64,000 nucleotides of DNA from Arthrobacter gandavensis (lineage in GTDB: Bacteria > Actinomycetota > Actinomycetes > Actinomycetales > Micrococcaceae). The DNA lies in assembly GCF_009192735.1 (NCBI RefSeq), contig NZ_VTFU01000001.1, positions 310,001 through 374,000 of the forward strand, read 5' to 3'. A program made the translations under genes and the position numbers. How positions within the stretch are numbered: position 1 is the stretch's first letter; each line of letters begins with the position of its first letter. Of the stretch, positions 1 to 11,054 are shown piece after piece. The notes under the pieces are model-generated. The model was not told the origin of the DNA and ran no database searches. It saw only the letters and a list, made by a program, of their open reading frames with translations.

Positions 1-484
1 CGGAACGCTCAGCGACAAGATCGATCCCTATCTGCGGCCGCTGTACGACGCGCTGCACGACATGATGGACCCGGATTCGATCCCCCGCCTGATGGCGGCG
101 GGAACCATTGAGGTTGCTCCGCTGGCGTACATGCGCGGACGCACGCTCAATGACGCATTCATCATCCTGGACGAAGCGCAGAACACCACGCCCGAGCAGA
201 TGAAGATGTTCCTGACGCGGCTGGGCTTCGGCTCCAAGATGGTGGTGACCGGTGACGTCACCCAGGTGGACCTGCCCGGCGGGACGGCCTCCGGCCTGCG
301 CATTGTCCACGACATCCTCGGTGACATTGACGACGTGTCCTTCTCGGAGCTTCAGGCAACGGACGTGGTCCGGCACTCGCTGGTCAGCAGCATCGTGACG
401 GCGTACAGCGAGTGGGACGAGTCCAAGCGCAGCGCCGCTGCCGGCAACGGGCGCTCCGCCGCCGGGCGGGGGACAGCGAAATGA
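1..484 (+). CDS. phoH: PhoH-like ATPase, C-terminal part (5' end outside window)
   Basis: The gene enters from the left edge; reading starts at base 2 and gives 160 residues to the TGA at 482-484. The translation begins [20 protein letters not shown], typical of the PhoH family, and continues with [20 protein letters not shown] (Walker B region) and [14 protein letters not shown] (sensor-like motif). PhoH proteins are cytoplasmic P-loop NTPases linked to RNA metabolism; their exact role is unsettled. The Walker A motif lies upstream of the window. The stop overlaps the ybeY start as ATGA, so the two are probably translationally coupled, as in the conserved phoH-ybeY order. Family identity is secure. 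Confidence 0.93.
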   Translation, partial: GTLSDKIDPYLRPLYDALHDMMDPDSIPRLMAAGTIEVAPLAYMRGRTLNDAFIILDEAQNTTPEQMKMFLTRLGFGSKMVVTGDVTQVDLPGGTASGLRIVHDILGDIDDVSFSELQATDVVRHSLVSSIVTAYSEWDESKRSAAAGNGRSAAGRGTAK

Positions 485-954
485 GCATCGAGGTCAATAA
501 CGAGTCCACGGTGGTCGTGGACGAAGAGGAACTGTCCCGTCTGGGCCGGTACCTGCTGGAGAACCTGTACGTGCATCCGGAAGCTGAACTGTCCATCATC
601 CTGGTGGACGAGGAAGCCATGGAGAAGCTGCACATCGAGTGGATGGACATCCCCGGAGCAACCGACGTGCTGTCCTTCCCGATGGACGAACTGCGGCCCG
701 GCGTCCCGGGACGCGTCACACCGGCGGGAGTGCTCGGCGATATTGTGCTGTGTCCGCAGGTTGCCGCCGATCAGGCCGACACCGCAGGCCACAGCATGCA
801 GGAGGAACTGCTGCTGCTGACGACGCACGGCGTGCTGCACCTGCTCGGTTATGACCACGCGGAACCCGAAGAAGAACAGGAAATGTTCGGGCTGCAGCGT
901 CAGCTCCTGTCCTCCTACCTGGGCCGGGACGCCCCGAAGGAGACGCGCAGTTGA
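481..954 (+). CDS. ybeY: Endoribonuclease YbeY (rRNA maturation factor)
   Basis: A 157-residue protein starting at the ATG that overlaps the phoH stop. The zinc signature [11 protein letters not shown] (H-x3-H-x5-H) near residues 117-127 is intact, and [15 protein letters not shown] is the usual UPF0054 core. YbeY is a metal-dependent endoribonuclease acting in 16S rRNA 3' processing and ribosome quality control. Longer in-frame translation upstream would run into phoH coding sequence, so the ATG at 481 is preferred. Its stop overlaps the TTG start of the next gene, making a tight phoH-ybeY-corC-era operon. Confidence 0.96.
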   Translation: MSIEVNNESTVVVDEEELSRLGRYLLENLYVHPEAELSIILVDEEAMEKLHIEWMDIPGATDVLSFPMDELRPGVPGRVTPAGVLGDIVLCPQVAADQADTAGHSMQEELLLLTTHGVLHLLGYDHAEPEEEQEMFGLQRQLLSSYLGRDAPKETRS

Positions 955-2288
955 GCGTAGCCCTGCTGATTTTCATGGCCGTGGCGTTCATGGTCCTGGC
1001 CGGACTGCTCACAGCCGCCGAATCCGCGTACGGTTACCTGCCCCGGCATGAGGCTGAGGCGCTGCTGCATGGAAAGGCCGGCAAACCGCTGCGCAAAATC
1101 CTGCAGCACCCGGTCGCCCACATGCACGCCCTGCGCTTTTGGCGGGTTTGGTTCGAGATGGCCACAGCCGTTTCCGTGGCCACCCTGTTCCAGATGCTCC
1201 TGGACAACATTTGGCTGGCCGGGCTGCTGGCCACCGTGGTGATGGCCGGCATCGGTTTTGTCCTGGTGGGGGTATCCCCGCGGCAGATCGGCCGCAAGCA
1301 CGTGACCGGCGTCGTCGTCCTGACCGCCGGCATGGTGCGGTTCCTCCGTGTGGTGCTCGGCCCGGTTCCCGGCTGGCTCGTTCGGCTGGGCACCGCCGTC
1401 GCGCCCGGGACGCAGGGCCCGGACGCCGCGTTCTTCACGGAGGAGGAATTCCGTGAACTCCTGGACCGCGCGTCCGAGGCGGACATGATCGAAAACACGG
1501 AAGCGGAGCTCATCCACTCAGTGTTCGAACTGGGCGACACCAAGGTCCGTTCCGTGATGGTGCCCCGGACGGACATGGTCTGCATTGACTCCGGGTCCAA
1601 CCTTCGCCAGGCCATGTCCCTGTTCCTGCGCTCGGGTTACTCCCGCGTTCCGGTGATCGAGGACAGCGCGGACCAGATCGTGGGCATCCTGTACCTCAAG
1701 GACGTGGCCGCGCAGATGCACTCCAACCCCGGCGAGGCCACGGTTCGCCGGGTGGAGGAGTTCGCGCGCGGCGTCCGCTATGTTCCCGAATCCAAAGCGG
1801 TCAGCGAACTGCTGCAGGAACTACAGCGCGAATCCACCCACGTTGCGATCGTGATCGATGAGTATGGCGGAACCGCCGGACTGGTCACGCTGGAGGACCT
1901 GATCGAGGAAATCGTCGGCGAGATCGTGGACGAATACGACTCAGAGCGTCCCGAAATCGAAAACCTTGGCGGAGGACGCTACCGCATCAGCTCCCGCGCC
2001 GGCATCGATGACCTCGGCGAGCTCTTCGACGTCGACCTCGAAGACGACGAGGTGGACACCGTGGGCGGGCTGCTGGCCAAGGCCCTGGGCCGCGTGCCGA
2101 TTGTCGGCAGCGAAGTGGTGGTTGACGGCGTCGTGCTTCACGCCGAACGCCTCGAGGGACGCCGCAACCGGGTGTCCCATATCATCGCCTGGAAACAGCA
2201 GCGTGCGGATGAAACAGACGAAAAGAACGACGACGGCAGGGAAGCATCCCGCGTCCACTCAACAGAATTGGTACCCCGTAATGACTGA
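951..2288 (+). CDS. CNNM/CorC-type membrane protein with CBS pair (hemolysin C family)
   Basis: 445 residues from a TTG start that overlaps the ybeY stop (TTGA). The N-terminal third is hydrophobic with several membrane segments (CNNM/DUF21 domain). A CBS pair follows, with motifs such as VRSVMVPRTDMVCID and VAIVIDEYGGTAGLVTLEDL, then an acidic CorC_HlyC domain. Family members are linked to Mg2+/Co2+ efflux or divalent ion homeostasis; hemolysin is a historical name. The C-terminus after the CorC domain is a short charged tail. The gene overlaps era by 8 bases, consistent with co-translation. The specific ion cannot be told from sequence. Confidence 0.9.
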   Translation: MSVALLIFMAVAFMVLAGLLTAAESAYGYLPRHEAEALLHGKAGKPLRKILQHPVAHMHALRFWRVWFEMATAVSVATLFQMLLDNIWLAGLLATVVMAGIGFVLVGVSPRQIGRKHVTGVVVLTAGMVRFLRVVLGPVPGWLVRLGTAVAPGTQGPDAAFFTEEEFRELLDRASEADMIENTEAELIHSVFELGDTKVRSVMVPRTDMVCIDSGSNLRQAMSLFLRSGYSRVPVIEDSADQIVGILYLKDVAAQMHSNPGEATVRRVEEFARGVRYVPESKAVSELLQELQRESTHVAIVIDEYGGTAGLVTLEDLIEEIVGEIVDEYDSERPEIENLGGGRYRISSRAGIDDLGELFDVDLEDDEVDTVGGLLAKALGRVPIVGSEVVVDGVVLHAERLEGRRNRVSHIIAWKQQRADETDEKNDDGREASRVHSTELVPRND

Positions 2289-3210
2289 CTCACAGTTCCG
2301 CGCCGGCTTTGTATCGCTGGTGGGCCGGCCAAACGCCGGCAAATCCACCCTGACCAACGCCTTGGTTGGCCAGAAGGTGGCCATCACCTCCTCCAAGCCG
2401 CAGACCACGCGGCACACGATCCGCGGCATCGTGCACCGCGAGGACTCCCAGCTGATCCTCGTGGACACTCCGGGACTGCACCGACCGCGGACGTTGCTCG
2501 GTAAGCGGCTGAACGACCTGGTGGCTGACACGCTCGCCGAGGTGGATGCCATCGGGTTCTGCCTTCCCGCCAATGAGGCCGTAGGGCCCGGTGACCGCTA
2601 CATCGCCAAGCAGCTCGCCGCACTGAAGAAAAAGCCGGTGGTGGCGCTGGTCACCAAGACCGACCTGGTGGACCGTGCCGCCCTGGCAAAGCAGCTGATG
2701 GCCGTGACCGCCCTGGGCACAGAGGTTATGGGTGAAGCGGGATGGGCCGACATTGTGCCGGTCTCGGCAGCGGACGGGTTCCAGGTGGACACCGTCGCAG
2801 AGGTCCTCTCCAGCTACATGCCCTCGTCACCGCCCCTCTACCCGGACGGTGAGCTGACGGATGAACCGGAAGCCGTCATGGTGGCCGAACTGATCCGTGA
2901 AGCCGCGCTCGAGGGTGTCCGCGATGAGCTTCCCCACTCGCTGGCCGTGGTGGTGGACGAGATTGTTCCCCGTGAAGGACGCTCCGAGGACAATCCGCTC
3001 CTGGATATCCGGGTCAACCTGTACGTGGAGCGGTCCTCGCAGAAGGCCATCATCATCGGCAAGGGCGGCGCACGGCTGCGCGAAGTGGGCACCAACGCTC
3101 GGCTTGCCATCGAAGCGCTGCTGGGTACCCGCATCTACCTTGACCTGCACGTCAAGATTGCCAAGGACTGGCAGCGCGATCCCAAGCAGCTGGTGAAACT
3201 GGGCTTCTAA
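2281..3210 (+). CDS. era: GTPase Era
   Basis: 309 residues. The G1 loop GRPNAGKST is near residues 15-23, then a G2 region with TTRHTIRG, DTPGLH (G3) and TKTD (G4; the canonical form is NKxD, and T-K-T-D is common in actinobacteria). The C-terminal KH domain has IIGKGGARLREVG. Era binds the 3' end of 16S rRNA and helps 30S assembly, fitting its place beside ybeY. The ATG at 2281 overlaps the end of the CorC-like gene. Upstream in-frame sequence is a shadow of that gene and has no family similarity. Confidence 0.97.
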   Translation: MTDSQFRAGFVSLVGRPNAGKSTLTNALVGQKVAITSSKPQTTRHTIRGIVHREDSQLILVDTPGLHRPRTLLGKRLNDLVADTLAEVDAIGFCLPANEAVGPGDRYIAKQLAALKKKPVVALVTKTDLVDRAALAKQLMAVTALGTEVMGEAGWADIVPVSAADGFQVDTVAEVLSSYMPSSPPLYPDGELTDEPEAVMVAELIREAALEGVRDELPHSLAVVVDEIVPREGRSEDNPLLDIRVNLYVERSSQKAIIIGKGGARLREVGTNARLAIEALLGTRIYLDLHVKIAKDWQRDPKQLVKLGF

Positions 3211-3223
3211 ACAGGCCTGAACA

Positions 3224-3255
3224 GGCGTACCCTGAATTTTCTTTTCAGGGACGCC
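3224..3255 (+). terminator. Hairpin after era
   Basis: The arms GGCGT + CCCTGAA (3224-3228 and 3230-3236) pair with TTCAGGG + ACGCC (3244-3255) around a 7-nt T-rich loop, with one bulged A at 3229. No T-run follows, so it may be a weak terminator or an RNA 3'-end stabiliser for the phoH-era operon. Confidence 0.5.
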
Positions 3256-3339
3256 GCGTACACTTTGATCATCCACGTGCGCTTCAATCACTATTGGTGA
3301 GCACGAATCAGAACACGAATCATTGAAGGGGACCGGCCC

Positions 3340-4872
3340 ATGTCATCTCGCCGTGCCGTAACGGGTGCCGGTCCCTCCGGAAACTCAGCTTCCGGAGCGC
3401 CCCGCGCGCAGCACCCCGGCGGACGGCATCTGGGCAATGGGGGCGGCGCGCACCCGGTGCTGCGGCTTGTGGCCGTGATCCTGTCCCTGACACTGGTCTC
3501 AGGGCTGGTCTTCGTGGGCGTGCAGGTGCTCCGCCTGCAGAACAACCTTGACACCAAGCCGCTGAACCTAGGCTCCAGCCGCGAGCCGGCCCCTCCGGTG
3601 GACACCAATACGGATCCGCTGCAGATCCTGATCCTCGGCACCGACAACCGCGAGGGCCAGGAAAGCAACAACTCGGACGTGATGATGCTGGCGAACATGT
3701 CGGCGGACCGCTCCCACGTGACCGTGGTCAGTTTCCCCCGGGACCTTCTGGTGCCGCTGCCGGCTTGCACCGACCCTGAAACCGGCAACACCTACCCCGG
3801 GATGGACCTTGGCCAGCTCAACGGCGCCCTGGGCAACGGCGGGCCGGGCTGCACGGTGGCCGCGATCAACCAGCTGACCGGACTGAGCATTGACCACTTT
3901 ATGATGGCCGACTTTGATGCCGTGAAGGAACTGTCCAACACCCTGGGCGGCGTCGATGTCTGCGTCAACCAGCCGGTGGAGGATGAGCTGTCCGGACTGA
4001 GCCTTCCGGCCGGAGTCAGCAGCGTGCAGGGCGAACAGGCCCTCGCCTTCCTGCGCACCCGCCACGGTTTCGGCAACGGCGGCGACGAGGGCCGCATCCG
4101 CGCCCAGCAAAGCTTCATGGCCTCCATGGTCCGCAAGGTCCAGGACGAGGGCACACTCAGCAACCTGCCCAAGCTGTACTCCATCGCCGAGACGGTCACC
4201 CGGAACCTGACGGTGGACGAGGAACTGACCAGCCCGACGTCGCTAATCGCCCTTGCCGGTCGGCTGAAGGACGTGGACCTGAGCCGCGTGGCCTTTGTCA
4301 CGGCTCCGGTAGTGCCCTACGAGTACGACAACAACCGGCTGGTGCTGGACGAAACTGCGGCCGAACCGCTTTTCAACGCCCTGGTCGAGGACCGGGACAT
4401 CACCGAGCCTGCCCCTGAACCGGCACCGGAAACCACCGCACCGGCTGACGGCACCGAATCGCTCCCGGCCGAGGAAGTCCCGTTCTTCGATCCGGCCACC
4501 ATTCCCGTCACCATCCTTGACGCCACCGGCAGCACCGCTGACCCCGGCGCCGGATCCCGGGATGAGGCCATTGCCGCACACCTGCTCTCGGAGGGGTATG
4601 CCCTGGCGGCAGCAGCCGGACAGACCAACGATCCCAGCCCGGCCACGCAGATTTTCCACGGCGTCGGCTACCTGGAGATGGCGCAGCAGGTTGCCGCCGC
4701 CCTGGGCGTTCCTGCCGTGCAGGTGGTGGCCAGTAACCTGGTCAACGGCGTGAGCGTGCAGATCGGACAGGACTTCCGCACCGGCAACACCATGCCCGAT
4801 GCCGGGGGCGTGGGCGGGCTCACCGGCCAGACCGCAGCACAGGTTACGTGCCAAACAGCTTTCGGGAATTAA
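3340..4872 (+). CDS. LytR-CpsA-Psr (LCP) family protein with LytR C-terminal domain
   Basis: 510 residues. A short cytoplasmic N-terminus (about 45 residues, Gly/Pro-rich) precedes one membrane segment (VLRLVAVILSLTLVSGLVFV). Then comes an extracytoplasmic LCP domain with LILGTDNREGQESNNSDVMM, VVSFPRDLLVPLP and ALAFLRTRHGFGNGGDEGRIRAQQ, whose Asp and Arg residues bind polyprenyl pyrophosphate and metal. An acidic Pro-rich linker leads to a LytR_C domain (about residues 385-505). LCP enzymes attach glycopolymers to peptidoglycan. The RBS GAAGGGG lies at 3325-3331. It sits between era and leuA and probably has its own transcript, because a hairpin separates it from era. Confidence 0.92.
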   Translation: MSSRRAVTGAGPSGNSASGAPRAQHPGGRHLGNGGGAHPVLRLVAVILSLTLVSGLVFVGVQVLRLQNNLDTKPLNLGSSREPAPPVDTNTDPLQILILGTDNREGQESNNSDVMMLANMSADRSHVTVVSFPRDLLVPLPACTDPETGNTYPGMDLGQLNGALGNGGPGCTVAAINQLTGLSIDHFMMADFDAVKELSNTLGGVDVCVNQPVEDELSGLSLPAGVSSVQGEQALAFLRTRHGFGNGGDEGRIRAQQSFMASMVRKVQDEGTLSNLPKLYSIAETVTRNLTVDEELTSPTSLIALAGRLKDVDLSRVAFVTAPVVPYEYDNNRLVLDETAAEPLFNALVEDRDITEPAPEPAPETTAPADGTESLPAEEVPFFDPATIPVTILDATGSTADPGAGSRDEAIAAHLLSEGYALAAAAGQTNDPSPATQIFHGVGYLEMAQQVAAALGVPAVQVVASNLVNGVSVQIGQDFRTGNTMPDAGGVGGLTGQTAAQVTCQTAFGN

Positions 4873-4875
4873 CAA

Positions 4876-4905
4876 TTGGGTAGCCCCACAGCCTGCTGTT
4901 AGGGT
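4876..4905 (+). promoter_or_regulatory. Possible promoter of the leuA leader transcript
   Basis: TTGGGT (4876-4881) and TAGGGT (4900-4905) are separated by 18 bases. The GTG of the leader peptide starts 6 bases past the -10 box, so the transcript could be leaderless. Both boxes are only moderate matches to sigma-70-like consensus. Confidence 0.35.
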
Positions 4906-4911
4906 TGTCAC

Positions 4912-6778
<1,867 letters not shown>

Positions 6779-6798
6779 TCTGGAACACCGCAGCATCA

Positions 6799-6833
6799 GG
6801 CGCGCCCGGGAGCCCTCGGTTCCCGGGTGCGCC
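6799..6833 (+). terminator. Intrinsic-type hairpin after leuA
   Basis: A 13-bp stem (GGCGCGCCCGGGA at 6799-6811 with TCCCGGGTGCGCC at 6821-6833, one G-T pair) with a 9-nt loop lies 20 bases past the leuA stop, followed by a weak T-rich stretch (GACTTTCGT). Confidence 0.65.
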
Positions 6834-6864
6834 GACTTTCGTCCGGACGTGGGAAAATAGCACA

Positions 6865-7617
6865 GTGGCAGGAAAATCATTTGCTTCCCGGACATATCGG
6901 GACGAGGGCGTCATCCTGCGCACCCACAAACTGGGTGAGGCGGACCGCATCCTGGTGCTGTTGACGCGCAGCCACGGCCAGGTGCGCGCCGTGGCCAAGG
7001 GGGTGCGCCGGACATCGAGCAAGTTCGGTGCCCGGCTGGAGCCGTTCATGGTGGCGGACCTGCAGCTGTCCTCGGGCCGCAACTTGGACATCGTGACCCA
7101 GGCGACAACCCTGGGCGCCTACGGGCACGGGATCGTTTCGGACTATGCGCGCTACACTGCCGCGGCGGCGATCGCTGAAACCGCTGAACGGCTCACCGAC
7201 GTCGACGGCGAGTCGGCCAACGCCCACTACCACCTGGTGATCGGGGCGCTGGCTGCCCTGAACCGCGGCGCCCATGCCCCGGAGCTCATCCTGGATTCCT
7301 ACCTGCTGCGGGCCCTGGCGACTGCCGGTTGGGCACCGAGTTTCACCATCTGCGCGCGCTGCGGCGCGCCGGGGCCGCACTCGGCGTTTTCCGCAGCCCT
7401 GGGCGGCGCCGTATGCCCCTCCTGCCGGCCGCCGGGCGCGGCATCTCCCTCACCGGAAACCATGGTCCTGCTTGCGGCCCTGCTCTCCGGGGACTGGGCC
7501 ACCGCCGACGACGCCGGGCAGCAGCCCCGGCGGGAGTCCGCCGGTTTGGTGGGCAGCTACCTTCAATGGCACCTGGAACGGGTCGTCAAATCACTTCAAC
7601 ATGTGGAGCGTGTCTAA
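6865..7617 (+). CDS. recO: DNA repair protein RecO
   Basis: 250 residues from GTG 6865. The N-terminal OB fold ([24 protein letters not shown]) is followed by a helical region and a four-cysteine zinc site (CARC and CPSC). RecO anneals ssDNA and loads RecA with RecR in gap repair. The sequence AAAATA lies 5 bases before the GTG with no Shine-Dalgarno site, so a leaderless transcript is possible. It is immediately upstream of uppS, a conserved actinobacterial pair. Confidence 0.94.
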   Translation: MAGKSFASRTYRDEGVILRTHKLGEADRILVLLTRSHGQVRAVAKGVRRTSSKFGARLEPFMVADLQLSSGRNLDIVTQATTLGAYGHGIVSDYARYTAAAAIAETAERLTDVDGESANAHYHLVIGALAALNRGAHAPELILDSYLLRALATAGWAPSFTICARCGAPGPHSAFSAALGGAVCPSCRPPGAASPSPETMVLLAALLSGDWATADDAGQQPRRESAGLVGSYLQWHLERVVKSLQHVERV

Positions 7618-7619
7618 GC

Positions 7620-8429
7620 TTGCGTTCAAAGCCGTCTTCCCCAGGCATCCGGCCGGTGTCGCGTCCGGCACCGCATCCGTCCGGAGCAGTGCCGCCGCCG
7701 GTTCCCGCAGAGCTGGTGCCGCAGCATGTTGCCATTGTCATGGACGGCAACGGACGCTGGGCAAACCAGCGTGGACTGCCGCGCACGGAAGGCCACCGGG
7801 CCGGTGAAGCCGCTCTCCTGGATGTCATGGCCGGCGCGGTGGAGATGGGGATCCGGCACGTCTCCGTGTATGCCTTCTCCACTGAGAACTGGAAACGGTC
7901 TCCCGAGGAGGTCCGCTTCCTGATGGGCTTCAGCCGGGACGTGCTGCGCCGCCAGCGCGACCAGCTCAACGAGTGGGGTGTCCGCATCCGCTGGTCCGGC
8001 CGCCGTCCCCGGCTGTGGCAGTCGGTGGTGAAGGAGTTGGAGATCGCCGAGGAGGCCACCCGGGACAACAAGGTGTGCACGCTGAACATGTGCGTGAACT
8101 ATGGCGGACGGGCCGAAATCACGGACGCTGTGTCCGCCATTGCCGCCGACGTCGCACGGGGCAAGCTGCGCCCGGGATCCATCACTGAGAAAACCATCCA
8201 GAAGTATCTCGACGAACCGGACCTGCCGGACGTGGACCTGTTCCTGCGGACTTCCGGCGAGCAGCGCCTGTCCAACTTCATGCTGTGGCAGTCCGCGTAT
8301 GCGGAGATGGTCTTCATGGACACGCTGTGGCCCGACGTTGACCGTCGCACCCTGTGGGAAGCCGTGGAAATCTACGCCCGGCGGGACCGGCGCTATGGGG
8401 GAGCGGTGGACCAGGCCGCCCCGGCCTAG
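7620..8429 (+). CDS. uppS: Isoprenyl transferase (undecaprenyl/decaprenyl diphosphate synthase)
   Basis: A cis-prenyltransferase making the polyprenyl diphosphate carrier for cell-wall synthesis. Motifs: [13 protein letters not shown] (catalytic Asp about residue 42), [30 protein letters not shown] and [14 protein letters not shown]. The closest pattern is the mycobacterial decaprenyl synthase type that also follows recO. The frame is open far upstream inside recO. I choose TTG 7620 (2 bases after the recO stop), giving 269 residues with a Pro-rich N-terminal extension; GTG 7656 is an equally possible start. Confidence 0.93.
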   Translation: MRSKPSSPGIRPVSRPAPHPSGAVPPPVPAELVPQHVAIVMDGNGRWANQRGLPRTEGHRAGEAALLDVMAGAVEMGIRHVSVYAFSTENWKRSPEEVRFLMGFSRDVLRRQRDQLNEWGVRIRWSGRRPRLWQSVVKELEIAEEATRDNKVCTLNMCVNYGGRAEITDAVSAIAADVARGKLRPGSITEKTIQKYLDEPDLPDVDLFLRTSGEQRLSNFMLWQSAYAEMVFMDTLWPDVDRRTLWEAVEIYARRDRRYGGAVDQAAPA

Positions 8430-8447
8430 CTTCGCACCCCGGCTTCC

Positions 8448-9515
8448 CTAGAGCATGAAGGCCTGCGCCCACTGCTCGAGCCTGCCGTACACCTTCCGCC
8501 GAACGGGCCGGGCCGACAGCAGGACATCATGAAGGGCATGATCGAAGCGGCACACGGTGACCTGTTGACCCAGCAGCAGGCCGCGCTGCACCATCAGATT
8601 CACGTCCAGCACACTGTCCGAGGTCTTCATTGACTCATTCCAGGTGACGGCCACCGTGGACGTTGCCGAGGCCAGCAGCAGGATCGGGACCTTGATGTCC
8701 AGTCCCCGGGCCACCTGGGCATGTCCGCCAAGCACCGCCCTGATCCAGCCGGCCCTGATCGGCCAGCTGGACGGCGGCCTCAGCTGCGGATCAAGGTCCC
8801 ATTCACCGTCGCCGTCGCGGCTGATGCTGCGCCAGTAGTTGGTGAGCTCGGGCACTTTCAGCCTCGCCTTGGGCCGCACCCGGGCCAGCGGCTCCAGCAG
8901 GGATGCGGTGGCATTGCGCACCAGCCAGGAGCCGCGGAGTTCCAGCCACGGACTGTTCAGGATCAGCGCTTCGATGCGGCCGGGGTTCCGGTGCGCCCAC
9001 AGGGATGCCACCAAGCCGCCGGTGGAATGGGCCATCAGGGAAATCCGCACCGGGGTGTCGGTGCCGCGGTGCTCCCGGATATGCGCCGTCAGTGCCTCCA
9101 GCGCAGCCTCAATGTCGGCGTCGTACTCCTGCAGGTCCAGCGTGAAGCCGGCCGACTGCCCCGGCAGCAGGCTTCGGCCGTATTTGCGCAGGTCCAGAGC
9201 ATAGAACGTGACGCCGAGCCCGCTCCAGAAGTGCGCCAGCTCCGTCTGGAAGAAATAGTCGCTCCAGCCGTGGATGTACAGGACGGCGTGAACGGGCTCG
9301 GCGTCCACCGGGGCCCGCAGGCCGTGCAGCAGCTGCCGCATCCTGCCGGAGAAGGTGGGCGGAGGCGGCGGCTCGGGCGTATAGGACACCAGCGTGGCCA
9401 CCACGGGGCCCTCGTCGTCTTCACCGAGGTCCAGGGTCAAACACTGATAACGGTCGCCGAGGATGTCCGGTTTCCACTGCGTTCCGCTGGTGTCCGTGCC
9501 CGTGTAGCTGCCCAT
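8448..9515 (-). CDS. Alpha/beta hydrolase (serine lipase/lysophospholipase-like)
   Basis: 355 residues from the ATG at 9515-9513 (MGSYTGTDTSG); an upstream GTG-type extension of 21 residues is possible. The nucleophile elbow is SLMAHSTGGLVASLW (Ser in AHSTGG). Upstream AVLYIHGWSDYFFQ is the oxyanion-hole HGW region, and the C-terminal RFDHALHDVLLS supplies the likely catalytic His. No signal peptide is seen, so it is probably cytoplasmic. The gene is convergent with uppS (18 bases apart) and divergent from pyrD. The substrate is unknown. Confidence 0.8.
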   Translation of the reverse strand: MGSYTGTDTSGTQWKPDILGDRYQCLTLDLGEDDEGPVVATLVSYTPEPPPPPTFSGRMRQLLHGLRAPVDAEPVHAVLYIHGWSDYFFQTELAHFWSGLGVTFYALDLRKYGRSLLPGQSAGFTLDLQEYDADIEAALEALTAHIREHRGTDTPVRISLMAHSTGGLVASLWAHRNPGRIEALILNSPWLELRGSWLVRNATASLLEPLARVRPKARLKVPELTNYWRSISRDGDGEWDLDPQLRPPSSWPIRAGWIRAVLGGHAQVARGLDIKVPILLLASATSTVAVTWNESMKTSDSVLDVNLMVQRGLLLGQQVTVCRFDHALHDVLLSARPVRRKVYGRLEQWAQAFML

Positions 9516-9628
9516 CCATCGAGAATAACGGTCCCGGGGCCCGGGCGCCGACGTCACGCTGCGCGGCGGGCCGGTCACGACCGGCAGCGGATTTGGTGCG
9601 GTGCCTGTGGCAGGGCAAGCTTAAAACC

Positions 9629-10699
9629 ATGCGCGTCTACCCTGCCTTCTTCCGTGCCGTCTTCTCCGGCATGGACCCGGAAAAGGCACACCGAATCGGC
9701 TTCGACATGATCAAACTTTCCGCGGCGACGCCCGCCGGCCCGCTGCTGCGCCGGCTGATGCGGCCATCGCCCGATCTGCGGGTCCGGGCCCTCGGCATGG
9801 ATTTCCCCTCTCCCTTCGGGTTGGCTGCCGGGTTCGACAAGGAAGGATCCGGCATTGTGGCCCTGACCAACATGGGCTTTGGCCATGTGGAAGTGGGCAC
9901 CGTGACCGGCCGGGCGCAGCCGGGCAACCCCAAGCCGCGGCTCTTCCGCCTCGTGGAGGACCGCGCCGTCATTAACCGCATGGGCTTCAATAACGACGGC
10001 GCTGCCACCGTGGCTCCGCGCGTCGCGGCCGCCCGCACCCGGCTGGAGCGGACCTACGGCCGGAACCGTCCCGTTATCGGCATCAACATCGGCAAGACCA
10101 AGGCCGTGGACCTGGCGGACGCCGTTGAGGATTACCTGATCAGCACCCGCGAACTTGCTCCGCACGCGGACTACCTGGTGGTCAACGTGTCATCGCCCAA
10201 CACTCCGGGCCTGCGGCTGCTGCAGAACATCGAATCGCTGCGGCCGCTGCTCTCAGCCGTTAGGGCAGCCGCCGACGAATCCGCCGGACGCCATGTGCCT
10301 CTGCTGGTGAAGATCGCGCCGGACCTGACCGACGACGACGTCGACGACGTCGCCCGCCTGGCACTGGACCTGGGCCTCGACGGAGTCATTGCCACCAACA
10401 CGACCATCACCCGCGGGGGGCTGGTGACGGACCCGCAGCAGGTGATGGCCTGCGGTGTGGGCGGCCTCAGCGGGGCGCCGCTCCGGCGGCGGTCACTGGA
10501 GGTGCTGAAGCGGCTGCGTGCCGGTCTCGGCGAAGACGGACCGGTGATCATTTCGGTGGGAGGCGTGGAATCGGCCCGCGACGTGCAGGAACGGCTTGCT
10601 GCCGGAGCAACCCTGGTCCAGGGCTACACCGCCTTCCTGTATCAGGGTCCGTTCTGGGCTGCGCGCATTAACCGCCGGCTCGCCCGGCTGCTGGCCTAG
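9629..10699 (+). CDS. pyrD: Dihydroorotate dehydrogenase (quinone), class 2
   Basis: 356 residues from ATG 9629 (MRVYPAFFRAVFSGMDPEKA). The N-terminal helical membrane-association segment, FGLAAGFDKEG (FMN site), NRMGFNN and VNVSSPNTPGLR (catalytic Ser loop), and the C-terminal ISVGGVESARD identify the class 2 enzyme. It oxidises dihydroorotate to orotate and passes electrons to the quinone pool. A GTG at 9593 would add 12 residues without family similarity. Its 3' end runs into a striking tandem repeat array and a strong terminator. Confidence 0.95.
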   Translation: MRVYPAFFRAVFSGMDPEKAHRIGFDMIKLSAATPAGPLLRRLMRPSPDLRVRALGMDFPSPFGLAAGFDKEGSGIVALTNMGFGHVEVGTVTGRAQPGNPKPRLFRLVEDRAVINRMGFNNDGAATVAPRVAAARTRLERTYGRNRPVIGINIGKTKAVDLADAVEDYLISTRELAPHADYLVVNVSSPNTPGLRLLQNIESLRPLLSAVRAAADESAGRHVPLLVKIAPDLTDDDVDDVARLALDLGLDGVIATNTTITRGGLVTDPQQVMACGVGGLSGAPLRRRSLEVLKRLRAGLGEDGPVIISVGGVESARDVQERLAAGATLVQGYTAFLYQGPFWAARINRRLARLLA

Positions 10700-10720
10700 G
10701 CAGCTGGCGGGACAAGCAAG

Positions 10721-10898
10721 GCAAGACAGCCAACAAAACAAGGCAAGACAGAAGACAGCCACACAGAAAACGGCAAGACAGGCAACAAAACAAGGCAAGA
10801 CAGAAGACAGCCACACAGAAAACGGCAAGACAGCCAACAAAACAAGGCAAGACAGAAGACAGCCACACAGAAAACGGCAAGACAGGCAACAGGCAGCC
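10721..10898 (+). repeat. 52-bp tandem array, T-free, downstream of pyrD
   Basis: There are three full 52-bp units starting at 10721, 10773 and 10825 and a partial fourth from 10877. Each begins GCAAGACAGSCAACAAAACA and ends CACACAGAAAACG. The copies differ by one base (S = G or C). The plus strand has no T at all from 10706 to 10908. Units are head-to-tail without spacers, so this is not CRISPR. It occupies the space between the pyrD stop and the terminator hairpin. Confidence 0.95.
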
Positions 10899-10923
10899 AA
10901 CGGCCAGCTAACAGCCAGACAGA

Positions 10924-10955
10924 AGAAGGGCCGCTCCGGGGAGCGGCCCTTCTTT
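10924..10955. terminator. Strong terminator between convergent pyrD and DUF3043 gene
   Basis: A 14-bp perfect stem: AGAAGGGCCGCTCC (10924-10937) with GGAGCGGCCCTTCT (10940-10953), followed by TTGGTT on the plus strand. It can serve pyrD (+) and, in the other direction, the convergent gene. Confidence 0.85.
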
Positions 10956-10956
10956 G

Positions 10957-11008
10957 GTTCTGCTGAGTGGTTCTGCCGGGAATTTGTTCTGCCGGCAATC
11001 TGTTCTGC
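10957..11008 (-). repeat. Short array next to the DUF3043 stop side
   Basis: GTTCTGC occurs at 10957, 10970, 10986 and 11002 (spacing 13, 16, 16), usually within TCTGCYGGSAATYTG-like units. On the minus strand it is a GCAGAAC array located after the DUF3043 stop, so the shared terminator is flanked by one array on each side. Confidence 0.7.
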
Positions 11009-11054
11009 TAAGGATCTGTCCAGCCGCACATCCGCGGTGCTGGAACCCGTGGGG

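Noticed and set aside
10721-10898. CRISPR-like regular repeats
   Set aside because: Units are contiguous 52-bp copies with no unique spacers, no palindromic repeat ends and no cas genes nearby.
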